Assembly: GCA_963924555.1 (NCBI GenBank)
Contig: OZ004583.1
Location: 186,001-250,000 of the forward strand
Length of the DNA stretch: 64,000 nucleotides
From: Crambe crambe
Taxonomy: Eukaryota > Porifera > Demospongiae > Poecilosclerida > Crambeidae
Direction of reading: 5' to 3'
Both the position numbers and the translations under genes were made by a program. This document shows, in pieces, positions 40,474 to 53,000 of this stretch. Positions within the stretch are counted from its first letter, which is position 1; each line of letters begins with the position of its first letter. Below the pieces are notes generated by a model. That model was not told the DNA's origin. It saw only the letters and a list, made by a program, of their open reading frames with translations, and ran no database searches.

Positions 40474-40803
40474 AGAGGAGAATCCAATATGTTTTAGCAG
40501 TAGTCGCTAACATAATAGCCATTGATTTGTCATGCAGTGTAGTTTTGTTTTTCTTTTCTTTTTTTGGCAGCAACTTCAACACTTGCATATACATCCACTC
40601 ATCTTCCTTTTTGTAAAATAAATAAAGGTCGTGTCAATGATTTAGAAACCACGAGCTCTCAATGCTATTTGTATTCACACTGCAGTATAGACAATAAGGC
40701 AACAATATTTTATGTCGGGGTGCCACAAATGAACTAATAATGTAGTGATGAACTATTACATTAACTGTTATGAGATGTAGAAATGAGTTTTGGTGCATGT
40801 CCA
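40474..40803. other. Intergenic, tail-to-tail
   Basis: 330 bp between the LEM gene and the ThiM-like gene. It has the AATAAATAAA signal near 40617-40626 for the LEM gene. Nothing else is seen. Confidence 0.5.
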
Positions 40804-43800
40804 TCAGGATGTTTTAATCATTCCAACTGAATGGGAGTGCATCAGGGCAGTCTTGCGGACTTCAGGCTCATGTAGGGAGTAGAGGGCATCAATGAAGTGC
40901 TGCCTAAGACTTCCAGGTAGGATAAGTCCCTCGGAGTTGGGTGCGGCAGCCATACCCTCAGCTTTTTCTGCTGCAATGTAGTACAATGCCAACGCATGGG
41001 CACAATATTTCAACTGATATCCATCTACAAAAAAAAAAAAAAGGGGGGGGGGGGGGGGGGGGGGGGGAAGAGGTACATATCAACAAGTATATTTTGTGTA
41101 GTGCAGCTAGCTGAAGAAGGACTCTGTGTCTGAAACGTTCTAGCATTTTTTGAACAAGTTAACAACTGTGGGGAAACGCTCAACTAACTATTAAGTATGT
41201 CCTGTGGTTTATATATTCCCTCCAGTAATTAAACTTACCAGACCCATTGTCAGCACAAGCCAGGGCAGCAGCTATGACAGCACCACTACAGGGAAGGGTG
41301 GAATGTAACCCCCTCATGCCCAGCTGTGTGTTGTGAATCTCCGCCACTAACTCCCCACTTGTCACCATGTTGGTCTCGTACAGGTGGACGAAGGAGAAAC
41401 TATAAGAACACAGCTTCTGGGCATACTCCATGGCATCCTCTACTGCAACATTGTTCATTTGAGTCTCTGTAAATTGCCCTGGAGGAAGTGTCCTTGGAAG
41501 ATGGCCTGTAGTTATTCGTTCCAGACCAGATGAACTACATTTCTGTATGGAAACAAATGGGTGTAGTCAGTGGGTAAGTGTGGGATATGGGTGGGACAGG
41601 ATAGGTGGGTGTGGCAGGAACATGTGGAGGATGCAAAGGATCAGGACGAGAGAGATAAGCTTAGGACAGATGAGATCAGGACAGATGAGCTTAGGATGGA
41701 TGAGATCAGGACAGATGAGCTTAGGACAGATAAGAGATCAGCTTAGGACAGATGAGATCAGGACAGATAAGCTTAGGACAGATGAGATCAGGCCAGCTAG
41801 GACTAAATAAAGACCTTATAATAACAAATGCTTAAACACTGAACCAGCAGGAGGGAAATTTTAGAACAGGAACTTCACACACGTTTACGAGTTGTAAATA
41901 GAAATATTCCAGCATTCTATTATGTCAACAGTTGAATGGCATGTGATTGCCAATAAGCTGCATTTGGACTATGGTGATCGATCTGAGATTCTGAAGCCAT
42001 AACTATGCAATGGCCAACCAGGAAACGTGACACGATCAACATCTCAGCTAGAAAGCAGTACATGTATGTGGAATAACAATTACTTTCAATACATGGTGAG
42101 CATGCATTTGCCATCTCAGCACTATAAGGTGCTCCCATGTTGGTGATCAAAAGGTTTTGGGATTGTTTACAGATGATGCATGATCACTTGTTATTCTGTA
42201 TTGGAGATCAGGTTTCTTAGGTCCTTGTACCTATTTCTTATTCCTTATGGAATACCATCCTGAAATCCTACAGTGTATGGGATAATCTCAGCATGTGCTG
42301 ACCACTCATTTGAGAACTCATTTTCATGTTTTGTGATATTGTTCTTTTGATCTTTGACTCCATATCTGAGCATGCCCAATTAACTGACCTTTCTATTATG
42401 GATGAACCTTCTCACTCCTCTTGGGCTAGAGATGGGACTAGATCGGGGACTTGAAGCAGGGGAAAAGCGCTGATTAGGTGGTGAGGATAGGTTGGGTGAG
42501 GGTAGGTCCCCGTTCATTTGGGGACTGACAGGAGATCTGGACTTGCGGAATTTCATCCTGCGTTGGACGGGGGGCAACTCGGCAGTGATATCAGGTTCCC
42601 CCTTAGTCTCCTGGTTGAGGACGACCTTTGGACGATTGAATCCATTAGGGGATTCATCATCACTATCACTGAGACTGTCGAAGGGAGAAGTGTCTGTACA
42701 GATATAATACAGACGATACTTATAGACGCTGCTGCTAGATTTGACCCTATCATACAGTGAAACCTTCGAATAATGAATGCTCTGAAACCTTTCAACAAAG
42801 GAGAAGTCAATGGCAAGTGTCAGTGAAGTGGAGGAAGGTGATTTATTGTGGTACAGGAACATAATTGGCTCTCTTTTGAGCATTTGGTGACATTTGAGAC
42901 AAGGACTGAAAAAACAGGTGATAAAGGCTGGGTCCCATTAATTCGTTGGAACTTTCTTTTCAGATTGAAACTGAACACCCATTAATATTAACTGACTTAC
43001 TTTTCTCAATGATGGCCTGTGCCACTGCACAGATGTCCCCCAGTCTCCCAGAGATGATGGTGGGGGGAGTATGTTCCAGTGCCCTCAACAGCAGCTCCTT
43101 CTTGCGATCATTGGCACCACAATCAGAGGCCACCAGGACAAAGGGTTTGTTGGGACACACTGCAGTATAATGCTCGATAAATGCCTCGATGATAATCTGA
43201 GGGGCGCTCACATCCACCACCACTGCTTTGCAGTTGCGAAGGTCTTTAATCATGTCGGCTGGATCTAAGGAAGTGGAGGGGAGGGAGGAGAAGGACAAGG
43301 GGTTATTGGGGCAGAAGTGACCTCTAATCTAAAGGTTAATTATCTCATATTTGGCTTCAAATTCATGAGCTGGTGGGTTGTCCAAATGTAAAGCGCAAAT
43401 CAACTGCAATAAAAACTTGCATCTATTGAGAAAACTATTCAGGAACAGCCTCAAGTTTACACAGATTTTGCATCCAACCAACTTGCAATTCATTGTAATC
43501 ACATTAGCAGTTAAACCAGAGGAGGGTGACTGGATGGATGCTGTGACATCCCTTGGACTGATAGATACGATAACTTCCTTCCTTTTCTAGGAATTATGTT
43601 GGGTATTATAATCATGGAGAGTAGCTGCTAAGTTCATACATGGGATTCCAATCAACAAAGTGCAAACATCACCTTTACAAGAGTGCATTATGCAAACACA
43701 TGAACAAAACACACCGTTGAGTGCTGGTTCCTATAGTGACAGTCAAATGAGGAAGTAGAATTACAGACATGTTCAAGTACATAGAATCCAGCTACCACAT

Positions 43801-45413
43801 TCCAAGAAAATGTTCTTGAGAAAGAGGAAATATGCCTACTAACCACACTCTTTCTCCTTCTAGAACTCTTGGCTTGCATAGGTAAAACTTTAACAAATAA
43901 AAGGTCTATCTTTGTACTCTATTTGGGCAGCAGTCATAGAATCATAGGTGGGCAGCAGTCAGAGAGTCATAGGTGGGCTTGTGTGAATTTACGTGCCTAA
44001 GGGGCTGATAAGTTTGGTGAAATTGGTAAACAAAACCTTAAAAGTTTTGAGTGTACTTGAAGATGGTACGTCTACATCATAGCTACAAAGTCCACCAAGT
44101 GCAGAAGTGATCTCAATTCTTCTTTCTTTGATTGGCTAGTTGATTATCTCTGTGAGATCCTTTTATCTTTGTGTGACTCAGTAAATAGGGAAGCATCAGC
44201 AGTCCGTTGCTGAATGGCCTTCCCCATGCACTGTGACTCATTCTATAGTGTGCTAGGAAATCCTTGCATATCCCACCTTTTCAACATAAATGACCTTTGA
44301 CGTTGCTAGGTAAGTATTTTCATGCTCGTATCAACACAGTTAGAAATAGATACATTTTAGCATTTTAAGGGATTGGATCTCCAACCAAGTGTTCCCTATG
44401 CTGGATCTCTTATCTCTGTACCTATTCCTCAGCACGAGTGTACGTGGGTGGGTATTGCTAAAGTCTATATATATATATATATTCCAGTGGCTCTGCTCAG
44501 TGTTTTAAATTTGGTCCAAAATCGAGAAGTTAGAGCAGATATAGTGAATGATCAAGGGGTAATAGAAGTTTGTCCACAGATGTACACTAATTATAGCAAG
44601 ACATTAATTGCCTATAAGGGAAATCACTTGCACATTAGAGCTAACAACACAGATTTACACCTAAGCAATCATGAGACTGTAGTATCCCACATGTACCATG
44701 TATCTATGCATGCATGTATCCTGGATATATCTGCATGTATGCAGACAGACTGTTGCATGAGATTACTTAACTGCACTATGATTAATTGCAAGTAACTAGG
44801 CTAGATGAGGTTTCTCATGGATAAGATCTCTATTTCCCATACAGCAAAACTCATGCGGGTTGTCAGGAACTCAACATTTTCGAGGGCTTATCACCCTTAC
44901 AGTTTCTCTCATTCCATTAACATTCCTCTCTCAGTCTGTGCCAGAGCTAAGCACCCCAACATGTGCCAAAGGCATGTCTAATTGACCCGTACTTTCATAA
45001 AGCCTTACAGACAGTGATGATCGTGGGGGGTGTTTTTTACTAAGGGCAGGCAAAGTCTGGCATATGCCTGTAGCCCTTCCTTGGTTGCTATGCCACTATA
45101 TTTCTTCTTTCTGGCCATCCATGACTGAATCCATTATCATAGTCAATATTTTACGCACTCAATCATGTATCCACATGTATCACACATGCATGTATCTATG
45201 CATGCATGTATCCACACATGCATGTATCTGCATGTATCACACTGCACTGTACTACACATGCTGCATGCATGTATCTATGCATGCATGTATCTGCATGTAT
45301 CACATGCACACTGTATTCTATGCATGCATGTATCTATCCATGCATGTATCCCACTAGAAGGGCTACAGGGACTTGTGGCATATGCAAGACTTTGCCTGCC
45401 TTAGTAAAAAACT

Positions 45414-45445
<32 letters not shown>

Positions 45446-47319
45446 ACAATCATCACTGTCTGTAAGGCTTTATGAAAGTACGGGTCAATTAGACGTGCCT
45501 TTGAGAAGCACATGTTGGGGTGCTTAGCTCTGGCACAGACTGAGAGAGGAATGTTAATGGAATGAGAGAAACTGCAAGGGAGATAAAGCCCTCTAAAATG
45601 ATAGAGTTATTTTTGGCTTCCTGACAATCCGCTAATGAGTTTTGCTGTGTGGGAAATAGAGATCAGTAAAGCTAGCTGATTAGAAAGAGTTCTTAGGTGT
45701 AAATCTGTGTTGTAGTCTTGTTAGCTCTAATGTGTAAGTGACTTCCCTTATAGGCAATCAATGTCTTACTGTACATCTGTGGAAAAACTTCAAGAGTTCA
45801 GTGTCTATAGTCTATTGCATTCACTGATTATTCACTATATCTGCTCTAACTTCTCCATTTTTGACATTTAAAATACTAGCAGAGCCACTGGAATATAATA
45901 ATGACTGATCAAGGGATCAAGTGAGCACATATAGACTTCAGCAATACCCACGTACACTCGTGCCAAGGAATGGTACAGAGATAAGAGATCCGTACGAGCA
46001 TGAAAATACTTACTTAGCAATGTCAAAGGTCATTTATGCTGAAAAGGTGGGACATGCAAGGATTTCCTAGCACACTGTAGAATGAGTCACAGTGCATGGG
46101 GTCCATAATCAGCAATGGACTGCTGATGCTTCAAACACAGAGATGCATAAAAGGATCGACTAGCCAAATCAAATCATTCAAGAAAGGAAGAAAATTGAGA
46201 TCACTTCTGCAACTTGGTGGAAATACATGTAGATCACCATCTTCAAGTACATGGTACATGTGGGATAACTAGTCTCATGAATCAGACCCTACATTCTGCT
46301 TCACATGTACTATGCCACTATTTCTTCTTTCTGGCCATCCATGACTGAATCCGTCAATTTTACACACTCAATCATGTATCCGCATGCATGCATCTATCTA
46401 CACATGCATATATCTGCCACTGTACTACACATGCTGCATGTATGTATCTATGCATGCATGTATCTGCATGTATTACATGCACACTGTACTCTATGCATGC
46501 ATGTATCTGCATGTATTACATGCACACTGTACTCTATGCATGCATGTATCTGCATGTATTACATGCACACTGTACTCTATGCATGCATGTATCTATCCAT
46601 GCATGTATCCCACTAGTCTGATGCCTACATGCGAAGCAGAATGTAGGGTCTGATTTATGAGACTAGATATCCCACATGTACTGTGTATCTATGCATGCAT
46701 GCATCCTGAATATATCGCATGTATGTAGACATGACTGTTGCACGAGATTACTTAACTGCACTATGATTAATTGTAAGTGATGAGGCTTCTCATGGATGAT
46801 TGTCTTGGGTATGTGCAATAAGTATATTAGGGCATAATTACACACTTCTATGATTACTAACCCGAACGAACCACATCTGAAATCCGCACAACAGCTGTGC
46901 ACGGTATGGAAACCATCAGCAAGAGGACTTTAATGTTAGCTCATACTTTGCAAAGAACTACTCACATACTTACCTTCAACAACTAGAGGAGTGGCCCCCA
47001 CTGCTAGTAGACTGCTAGCAACGAAATCCATTGCAAGTGAAGGAAGGATACAAGTGACTACTGGATGGATTGATTTCAACCTTGTCAGCTCACTCCACTC
47101 TGGAAGATCTTCTGCTCGTCTCACTGGCGTTGGACTTTTCTTGAAAATTCCTCTCTTTCCTGAAGCTGCTGGAGGTGGCTTTTTGATATCAAAGATATTC
47201 TCCACACTCTTGGATCGCCATCTTTCTTTTCGTGTGCCTTCGGGCTGTTCCTCTTTATTCTTGTCTTTTTTTGATTTGAACATCATTGGAGAAAGTGAAT
47301 TTCCCAAGTTGTACGACAT
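40804..47319 (-). CDS. Hydroxyethylthiazole kinase (ThiM)-fold protein, divergent, with long disordered insert
   Basis: Five exons on the minus strand (47319-46974, 43264-43001, 42693-42389, 41542-41239, 41024-40804) total 1440 nt, 479 residues, all in phase. After a basic N-terminus (residues 1-70), the ThiM fold starts: LKSIHPVVTCIL, AMDFVASSLLAVGATPLVVE, CKAVVVDVSAP, FVLVASDCGAND, HTPPTIISGRLGDICAVAQ. A Ser-Pro-rich disordered insert of about 130 residues follows, then the second half: EDAMEYAQKLCSY, STLPCSGAVIAAALACAD and ALALYYIAAEKAEGM...PGSLRQHFIDALYSL. In ThiM enzymes the equivalents are DPVGxGA, RGNxxEI and GxGC; here they are SDCGAND, SGRLGDI and TLPCS, so kinase activity is doubtful. 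Animals usually lack thiamine synthesis. Intron 1 holds a large palindrome. Confidence 0.75.
41029..41067 (+). repeat. A14-G25 homopolymer pair at a splice acceptor
   Basis: On the gene's minus strand this reads as about 25 C then 14 T directly before GTAG and exon 5 of the ThiM-like gene, giving an extreme polypyrimidine tract. Confidence 0.9.
41103..41136 (+). ncRNA. Second hammerhead-like CTGAAGA...GAAAC motif (weak)
   Basis: CTGAAGA at 41111-41117 and TGAAACG at 41131-41137 enclose a weak hairpin (AGGAC...GTCT). It resembles the motif at 27864, but the stem is poor. It lies in an intron of the ThiM-like gene next to the A/G tract, and may be a retroelement end. Confidence 0.18.
41635..41805 (+). 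repeat. Minisatellite, 15/30-bp unit
   Basis: About eleven copies of a 15-bp unit alternating GGACAGATGAGATCA and GGACAGATGAGCTTA, with small variants, in an intron of the ThiM-like gene. Confidence 0.85.
42741..42780 (+). mobile_element. Possible pogo/Tigger-like inverted-repeat remnant
   Basis: ACAGTGAAACCTTCGAATAA resembles the ACAGTGGAACCTC...AAT start of pogo/Tigger-type elements. Single end only; no partner or transposase was identified. Confidence 0.25.
44053..46250. repeat. Large imperfect palindrome (foldback element), arms about 0.9-1.0 kb
   Basis: The left arm 44053-45078 is the inverse of the right arm 45358-46250. Examples: GTACTTGAAGATGG at 44053 against CCATCTTCAAGTAC ending at 46250; CACTGTGACTCATTCTA near 44230 against its complement near 46080; GGCAGGCAAAGTCT near 45047 against AGACTTTGCCTGCC near 45388. 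The spacer 45079-45357 is made of CATGTATC/CATGCATG words. The right arm has a run of about 30 C (45416-45445) where the left arm has only six G. No protein frame in the arms looks real. Confidence 0.8.
46254..46683. repeat. Second, smaller foldback with the same spacer family
   Basis: 46273-46302 (TCTCATGAATCAGACCCTAC...) is the inverse of 46633-46662. The outer words GTACATGTGGGAT and ATCCCACATGTAC also pair. The loop repeats the spacer of the first palindrome (CTTTCTGGCCATCCATGACT is in both). Downstream, 46664-46800 resembles the left arm of the first palindrome in direct orientation (44688-44825). Confidence 0.75.
46449..46590 (+). repeat. 43-bp tandem repeat, about 3.3 copies
   Basis: The unit begins TGCATGCATGTATCTGCATG and ends ACACTGTACTCTA. 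Copies are almost identical. It lies in the loop of the small foldback. Confidence 0.9.
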
Positions 47320-47469
47320 TGTGCTGTAACTATATAAAATGCGCTGCAAAAGTTAGTTATTTACAAGCAGATGATTGCAAGGCTAATTAAATAATAACGT
47401 AACAGGAAGTGCCTCGGCTCGCTTTGAGACCCACCCACTTTTTGTCCTCGACCTTTGACCTGGGTTGTA
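47320..47469. promoter_or_regulatory. Bidirectional promoter, ThiM-like / RFT1
   Basis: 150 bp separate the divergent start codons. No strong known motif is seen. Confidence 0.45.
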
Positions 47470-49984
47470 ATGGCTTTTGCTGACAATTTGGACGTAGCAG
47501 CTAAAGCAGCCTCCTACAACGTCCTACTGCAGGTATCTCTGAGGGCCAGCAGCTTCCTTCTCAATGGATTCATCCTACGCTTCATACAGGCCGAGCTCCT
47601 GGGCGTGGTCAACTTAAGGCATGCGCTTTAAATAGAATTACAACATCATGGAAATACTGGCTGTGTGATATACCGTAGATTGACTTTGCTGTACAACACT
47701 GTGTTATTTCTGTCTCGAGAAGCTTTCAGGAAAGCATGCCTCACACAGACTACAGAAGAGAAGAAGTGGAGACATGTATTCAATCTCATGTGGTGGACGT
47801 AGGTGATATAGTGGCGTCACAAGACCACTTTACATCTTCAGATGTGTCCTTTTTTCCAGAGTTCCTCTGGGTGTGGTTTCGTCCATCTTCCTGGCTGTGG
47901 TGTGGCTAAGTCCGTATTTGGAACAGCCTGAGGTGGCTGGTGATAGATATGGTGTGGTAGTATTTGGATTATCGGCAGTGCTGGAGTTGACAGCTGAACC
48001 ACTGTGGGTAATGGCTCAGCTCAATCAATATGTCTCTCTCAAGGTCAGTGCATCCATGAAGAGCAACCACTAAATATAAACACCCCCTCTCCCCTTTCGT
48101 CTCGTAGGTAGCAGCTGAGGGGATACCCCAACTAATTAAGTGTGTGATTGTTGTGTGTGGAGTTCTGTACACCCCAGGATCGGGACTGGCTATTTTTTTG
48201 GTAGCTCAGGTCAGTCCTAATAAATCTCTTCAGCCAGATCTCCTCTTACCTCCACTCCCCCTTCAGATGGCCTATTCTCTAGGCTACATTTTTATGTACT
48301 ATGGCTACTTCTTCCGAGTCCTGAACTCTCCTGGTCACCCAAGCACTGCCCACTCGCTCCCCATCAAGTCTTTGATGGAGACACTTCCGGGACGTGACAG
48401 AGGAGGGAGGATGTGGTTGAATCCATACCTCACTACTCTCTCTTGGAGCTTCTTCAAACAATCTTTCCTTAAACAGTTGCTCACTGATGGTCAGTTCAGT
48501 AATTTCAATTGGTCGGTTTGTTAGAGTCTGTAAACTTAATATGAGGTGAAGGGTATCCATAATCCGTATAAGGAAATTTCTTATTCCACTGGTTGACTCT
48601 GCCTACTTCCTCTTCTCTCTGATCATATATTGGTCCCTTATCTAGGAGGGACATGACCTAGCCATCATGAATTGTCATCAGGAGGTAATTTTATATGATT
48701 CTTTTCAGGTGAGAAGTATGTGATGACTCTATTTGGAGTGCTGAGTTTTTCTGACCAAGGTATAGTGGGACCTCTTAATAATGGGACCCAGCCGTTGTGT
48801 ATACAAAGGTGCTTTTTTATTGAGAGATTTTTCTCATTACGTCGTTTGACCTCTAACCTCCTTCCTGTCAAATATCCTGCATTAGAGAGGGGAGAGCTAT
48901 ATTAATAGGATATATTTCCTCTAGGGATTTATGATGTGATCAATAACCTGGGTTCTTTGGCTGCTCGTTTCGTCTTCCTACCAATCGAGGAGAGTTTCTA
49001 CATCTTCTTTGCTTCCATTCTCTATCGTGGAGTACCAGTCAACCAACAGCATCCCGATTCCATTCCAGTTGCAGCCAGCACACTCTCCATGATCCTAAAA
49101 TTGGTTCTGCTTGTGGCGATGGTGATATTGACGTTTGGTTATGCCTACTCATACCTTGCTCTGGATATTTATGGAGGGAGTGTCCTATCTGAAGGGGGTG
49201 GGGCCACTTTGTTGAGGTGGTATTGTGTTTATGTTCTGTTGCTGGCCATCAATGGAGTCACAGAGTGCTTCGTTTTTGCGGCAATGAGTCAGGGACAAGT
49301 TGACAGGTACGTGCATGTGTGTGTGGATTGCAATGGATTCTGTTTGTTTAGTTAAAGCATGGCAGCCATTAATTATCTCAAGCAGGGGTTGCTTTGGTAG
49401 CATCATCTTCCTGTATATCAGATCTTGTTAAAATCTACCTTACAGGTATAACCGTTTGATGCTTCTATTTTCTCTCATCTTCCTCACTTCTTCACTTTTC
49501 CTGACAAAGGTTTTCGGCAGTGTGGGTTTTATCCTGGCTAATTGTGTCAACATGACTGCTCGCATTGCACACAGCTCTCACTTTATCATGTCTTTCTTCT
49601 CTCCCAAATCCTTCAATCCCCTCCGAGATGCCCTCCCCTCGTCCCGTACCTTTATGGCATTCCTAGTCTCATTTGTCATCACTGCTCTCTCAGAGGTAAC
49701 ATTTACATTCAGATGATTTCTGCTCACTATTACCCATTTATGATATGCAGAAGTATCTCTGCTGCAGTTCAGGCTGGATCTTCCGTTTGCTGCACATTTT
49801 GGTGGGTGGGGGACTGCTGAGTATTGTGGGTATGGTGGTGGGTCTTAGTGAACCAGAGCTGGTGCGTTTCATCATTGAAAGACTTCCCAAGGATAGACTG
49901 ACACAAAAGATACTGGATGCTTTACAAATCAATTCAAGAACCAGAACCACTAATAGAAAGCAGGATAGAAAGAAAAGAATGTAA
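47470..49984 (+). CDS. RFT1: RFT1 homolog, multi-pass ER membrane protein
   Basis: About nine exons. It starts [20 protein letters not shown] and then [19 protein letters not shown], the typical RFT1 N-terminus with a MOP-flippase-like fold. Later blocks: [72 protein letters not shown] and [16 protein letters not shown]. There are about a dozen hydrophobic segments and a basic C-terminus. RFT1 is needed for N-glycan synthesis at the ER, at the Man5GlcNAc2-PP-dolichol stage; whether it is itself the flippase is debated. Length is about 540 residues, as expected. The next gene starts 116 bp later on the same strand. Confidence 0.93.
48750..48785 (+). mobile_element. Possible pogo/Tigger-like inverted-repeat remnant in RFT1 intron
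   Basis: ATAGTGGGACCTCTTAATAA resembles the terminal repeat of pogo/Tigger-type elements; it sits in the intron between GVLSFSDQG and IYDVINN. Partner end not found. Confidence 0.2.
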
Positions 49985-50099
49985 TACTATTTTGGTAAGA
50001 GATCGTCAACTTAATAAACTCCGCGTGGTCCGTGGTCGTCAAGCTGATAAACTAATTTTGTAGGTTACTAAGGAAAATAGATACGTTGCTAAGAGGAAA

Positions 50100-53000
50100 A
50101 TGGCAGCAGGTGTGCTGCTGACTGATGTTAGCAGCACGTTTGCAGAAAATTATTTATTACCACGACTCAACAAGCATGAATCTGTCAGGATTTCTTTCCA
50201 GAAAGAGTCTGAACGTGTAGTCAGCACTATAGCCAAGAAAGACAAAAAATCCTTCAACCATGAGTCATATCAAAGACTGTAAGTAGCACAGTTAGCTCTC
50301 TATTTAGCTACACTAACTTAGTCTCGAAAGAGATAATGTCAATGTTCATTATTGTAGTTTGCATAGCAGTCTAATTTGGGTGTGATATGAATCCAGGTCT
50401 AGCTCTCTTGCTGAGCTTTGGAATAGTCATATGGGGAAGTTACCTATGCTGGAGTTTACCCAGCAGCTGCTGAGGGTGGCCGACTGTCTGTACAGTTCTG
50501 GCTTGTATCAGCTTGCCAGGACTCAAGGTTACAGACGCTGTCTCATTGATGCTGGATTACAATCCCCAGTTGAGGGAGGGACTGGCTTTACAACGACCCA
50601 GGCTATCACTAAATATGTGTCCAACTGTGACAGTGAACCCATGATATTGGCCATAGTAAGCATTGAACTATAATATCAGTTAGCTATTTATTTTATGAAT
50701 TTACATTAATTTTAGTTGAGGGCTGAAATAGGAGATGCCATGTGCATATACTTCACTACTGAAGAGAAGGACACTAGGTTACTGGTAGGTTGCATAATCA
50801 TAGGTACTAGAAAATGGAGGGAAAAGTTAATAGACTTACGCCATTTATTTTGCCAATGCAGCATCGCTCTACCAAGTCTATCATTCTCAGCACACTATCT
50901 CGCCTGCGATGTGTCTCCCAAGGGGCCCTGGCACGAGAAGACCGTTACTGGCTTGCTCATAATGCATTCCTCCTCTCCTTAACTATCTGTCAGAAAATGA
51001 TGTCATATGGACATGTCCTCCCAATAATAGAGTACTTGGTATGGTGTGTTATTTGTATGGAATGCTCGGTCCCTCTCATGGCTCTCAAATACCTTCCACT
51101 TCGTGTCAATTTCTACATTGCTGTTTGCCAAAGCTACCACTTCATTTGGAAGCCAGTTCAGGCTGAAATATTTGCTCGGAGGGCACTGGATAAGGTCCAT
51201 GAACTAGCCAAGTTTGAGGCTATGAGTGGCTCTGAGGCAAGCCCAGCTTCTAAACTCATTTATAAAGAGGCAACTGTTAAGCTTGGAATCCTGATTTTCA
51301 AGAGGTCTATTTTTGAGTCTCGCAAGAAGATAAAAATACCATTCAAACTCAAATTTCGATCAAATATGAAGGATATTCTTTCATTGCCTCCACCTCGCTG
51401 TCCAACTGAGAAGCTATTATCAGAGATGTGTCCCGGAGCAAGTGCTCAGCTTTTGGCTATCATAGAGACAGTTACCTCCCCTACCAGGCGAACTTTGCAC
51501 CCAGCTCCTGCACCAGTTATTGATATTGATATGGATATGATTTCGGATGTGTATCTTGTAAGACTAATAATAGTTACGGCAGGATTCCCCCAGCCTTAGC
51601 CCTGGCACTGGCACCTAACTATGAAATCCTTTTATGGCTACCATATCCTGTTTGCTAAAGGTAATTGTATTATTTTGTATATTTTCAGGAACTATTTACT
51701 GTGGGTGTGGCCATATGCCAGAAAGCTCTGGACTCTAAATACTCTGGTGCTACATACACTTCATTAATGGACTCGGCAATTCACGGGGGTAACTATATCC
51801 CCTTGGAGAGCATGGTCAGGTTCCTTTGCCTATCTTACTTCTCTAAGCGGAGAGACGCCATTGATATGCTGGCTAATAAAGTGATCAAGGCTATTCAGAA
51901 GTCATCCGACCAGCAAGCTATCATCAAGGGGAAGTTATTACAGTTACTATTAGAACTGGATGTGTTCCTCTTTGCTCACAAGAGGGTCGTACAAGGTTCT
52001 TCAACACAAGTTGCTCCTTCAATTAATGTTAGTGGAGTTGAAGTAGGCACTTCACAGCCTTCCAATGAGACCACTATTTATAGTAAGTACAAGATCGATA
52101 ATCTTTTGGTTCCAGTCTTTTTTATTACCCTTTGATTTCATCACCCCTAGAATTTGGTTCTATAGTTTATAACTATCTTTAGGTTCTTCTGAGGAGCAAC
52201 TTGAAGCTCTGGTGAAGATGACTCGTCTTATTTCTTCAGTCATCCACTCATCTCCCTCCCTGGTGACCACAGACTTTGATATCTTGCTGGACTGTGCTGT
52301 GGTTTGTTGGGAGGTGGTCAACCCAGCTCTCTCTCAGATCACCTCCCATGACTACCAGGTATGTACTGCCTTCATACAAAACTCATCAGGAGCTCGGGTA
52401 AGTCCTGACTAGTTGGATAATGGCAATTTGAGTTTCTTTCACTGTTGTTTCATCAGTATATGGAAGTACTGATTGAGCTCATATTCATTTTCGAAACACT
52501 TGAATTGTGGCGCCTGGATCCATTGCTCCATGGAGAGATGTGCCTCAAACTCTGTTGTCTTCAGGAGGCAAAGGCTGACAGGAGCAGTCCTCCTGATCCA
52601 CACGCTCTATTCTTATCCTACAATCGTTGTCAGTTGCTTGCTTGCCAAGCAGAATTAGAAAAGAGTCTCCATTGTCTTGAAATTGCCCGACAAAGCATCT
52701 CCATTGGTGGTGATACACTGCAGAGTGAAAGTACTGGAGGGAAAACATCGGACTTGATGGTACTGCATGCCGAGTTCGTATATTCTCTGATCAGAGTACA
52801 AGTCAAGTTAGCCTCTACAATCCCACCTCCAGGTCAGGCCCTCCAGTACTTTTTTTTTTTTGAACAATTACAATGTGTGATTCCAACTACATGTCCTATA
52901 GGTGTGTCAGAGTTCAAGGAGAAGGCAGTGTCTTCATTGAAGTCAAAGGTGAAGGAGCGAAAGGAAAAGCAAGCAGAGAGGGAGTCATTGCTCTCACAAA

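Larger units (their letters stand above)
43265..46973 (-). other. Large intron 1 of the ThiM-like gene
   Basis: 3.7-kb intron. 43265-44050 shows no gene or repeat structure; 44053-46800 is the foldback complex described separately; 46800-46973 shows nothing further. Confidence 0.7.

Noticed and set aside
45064-46653. Overlapping frames rich in Met-His-Ala-Cys-Ile
   Set aside because: These are CATGCATG/CATGTATC satellite words in the foldback loops; the same repeat is open in several frames.
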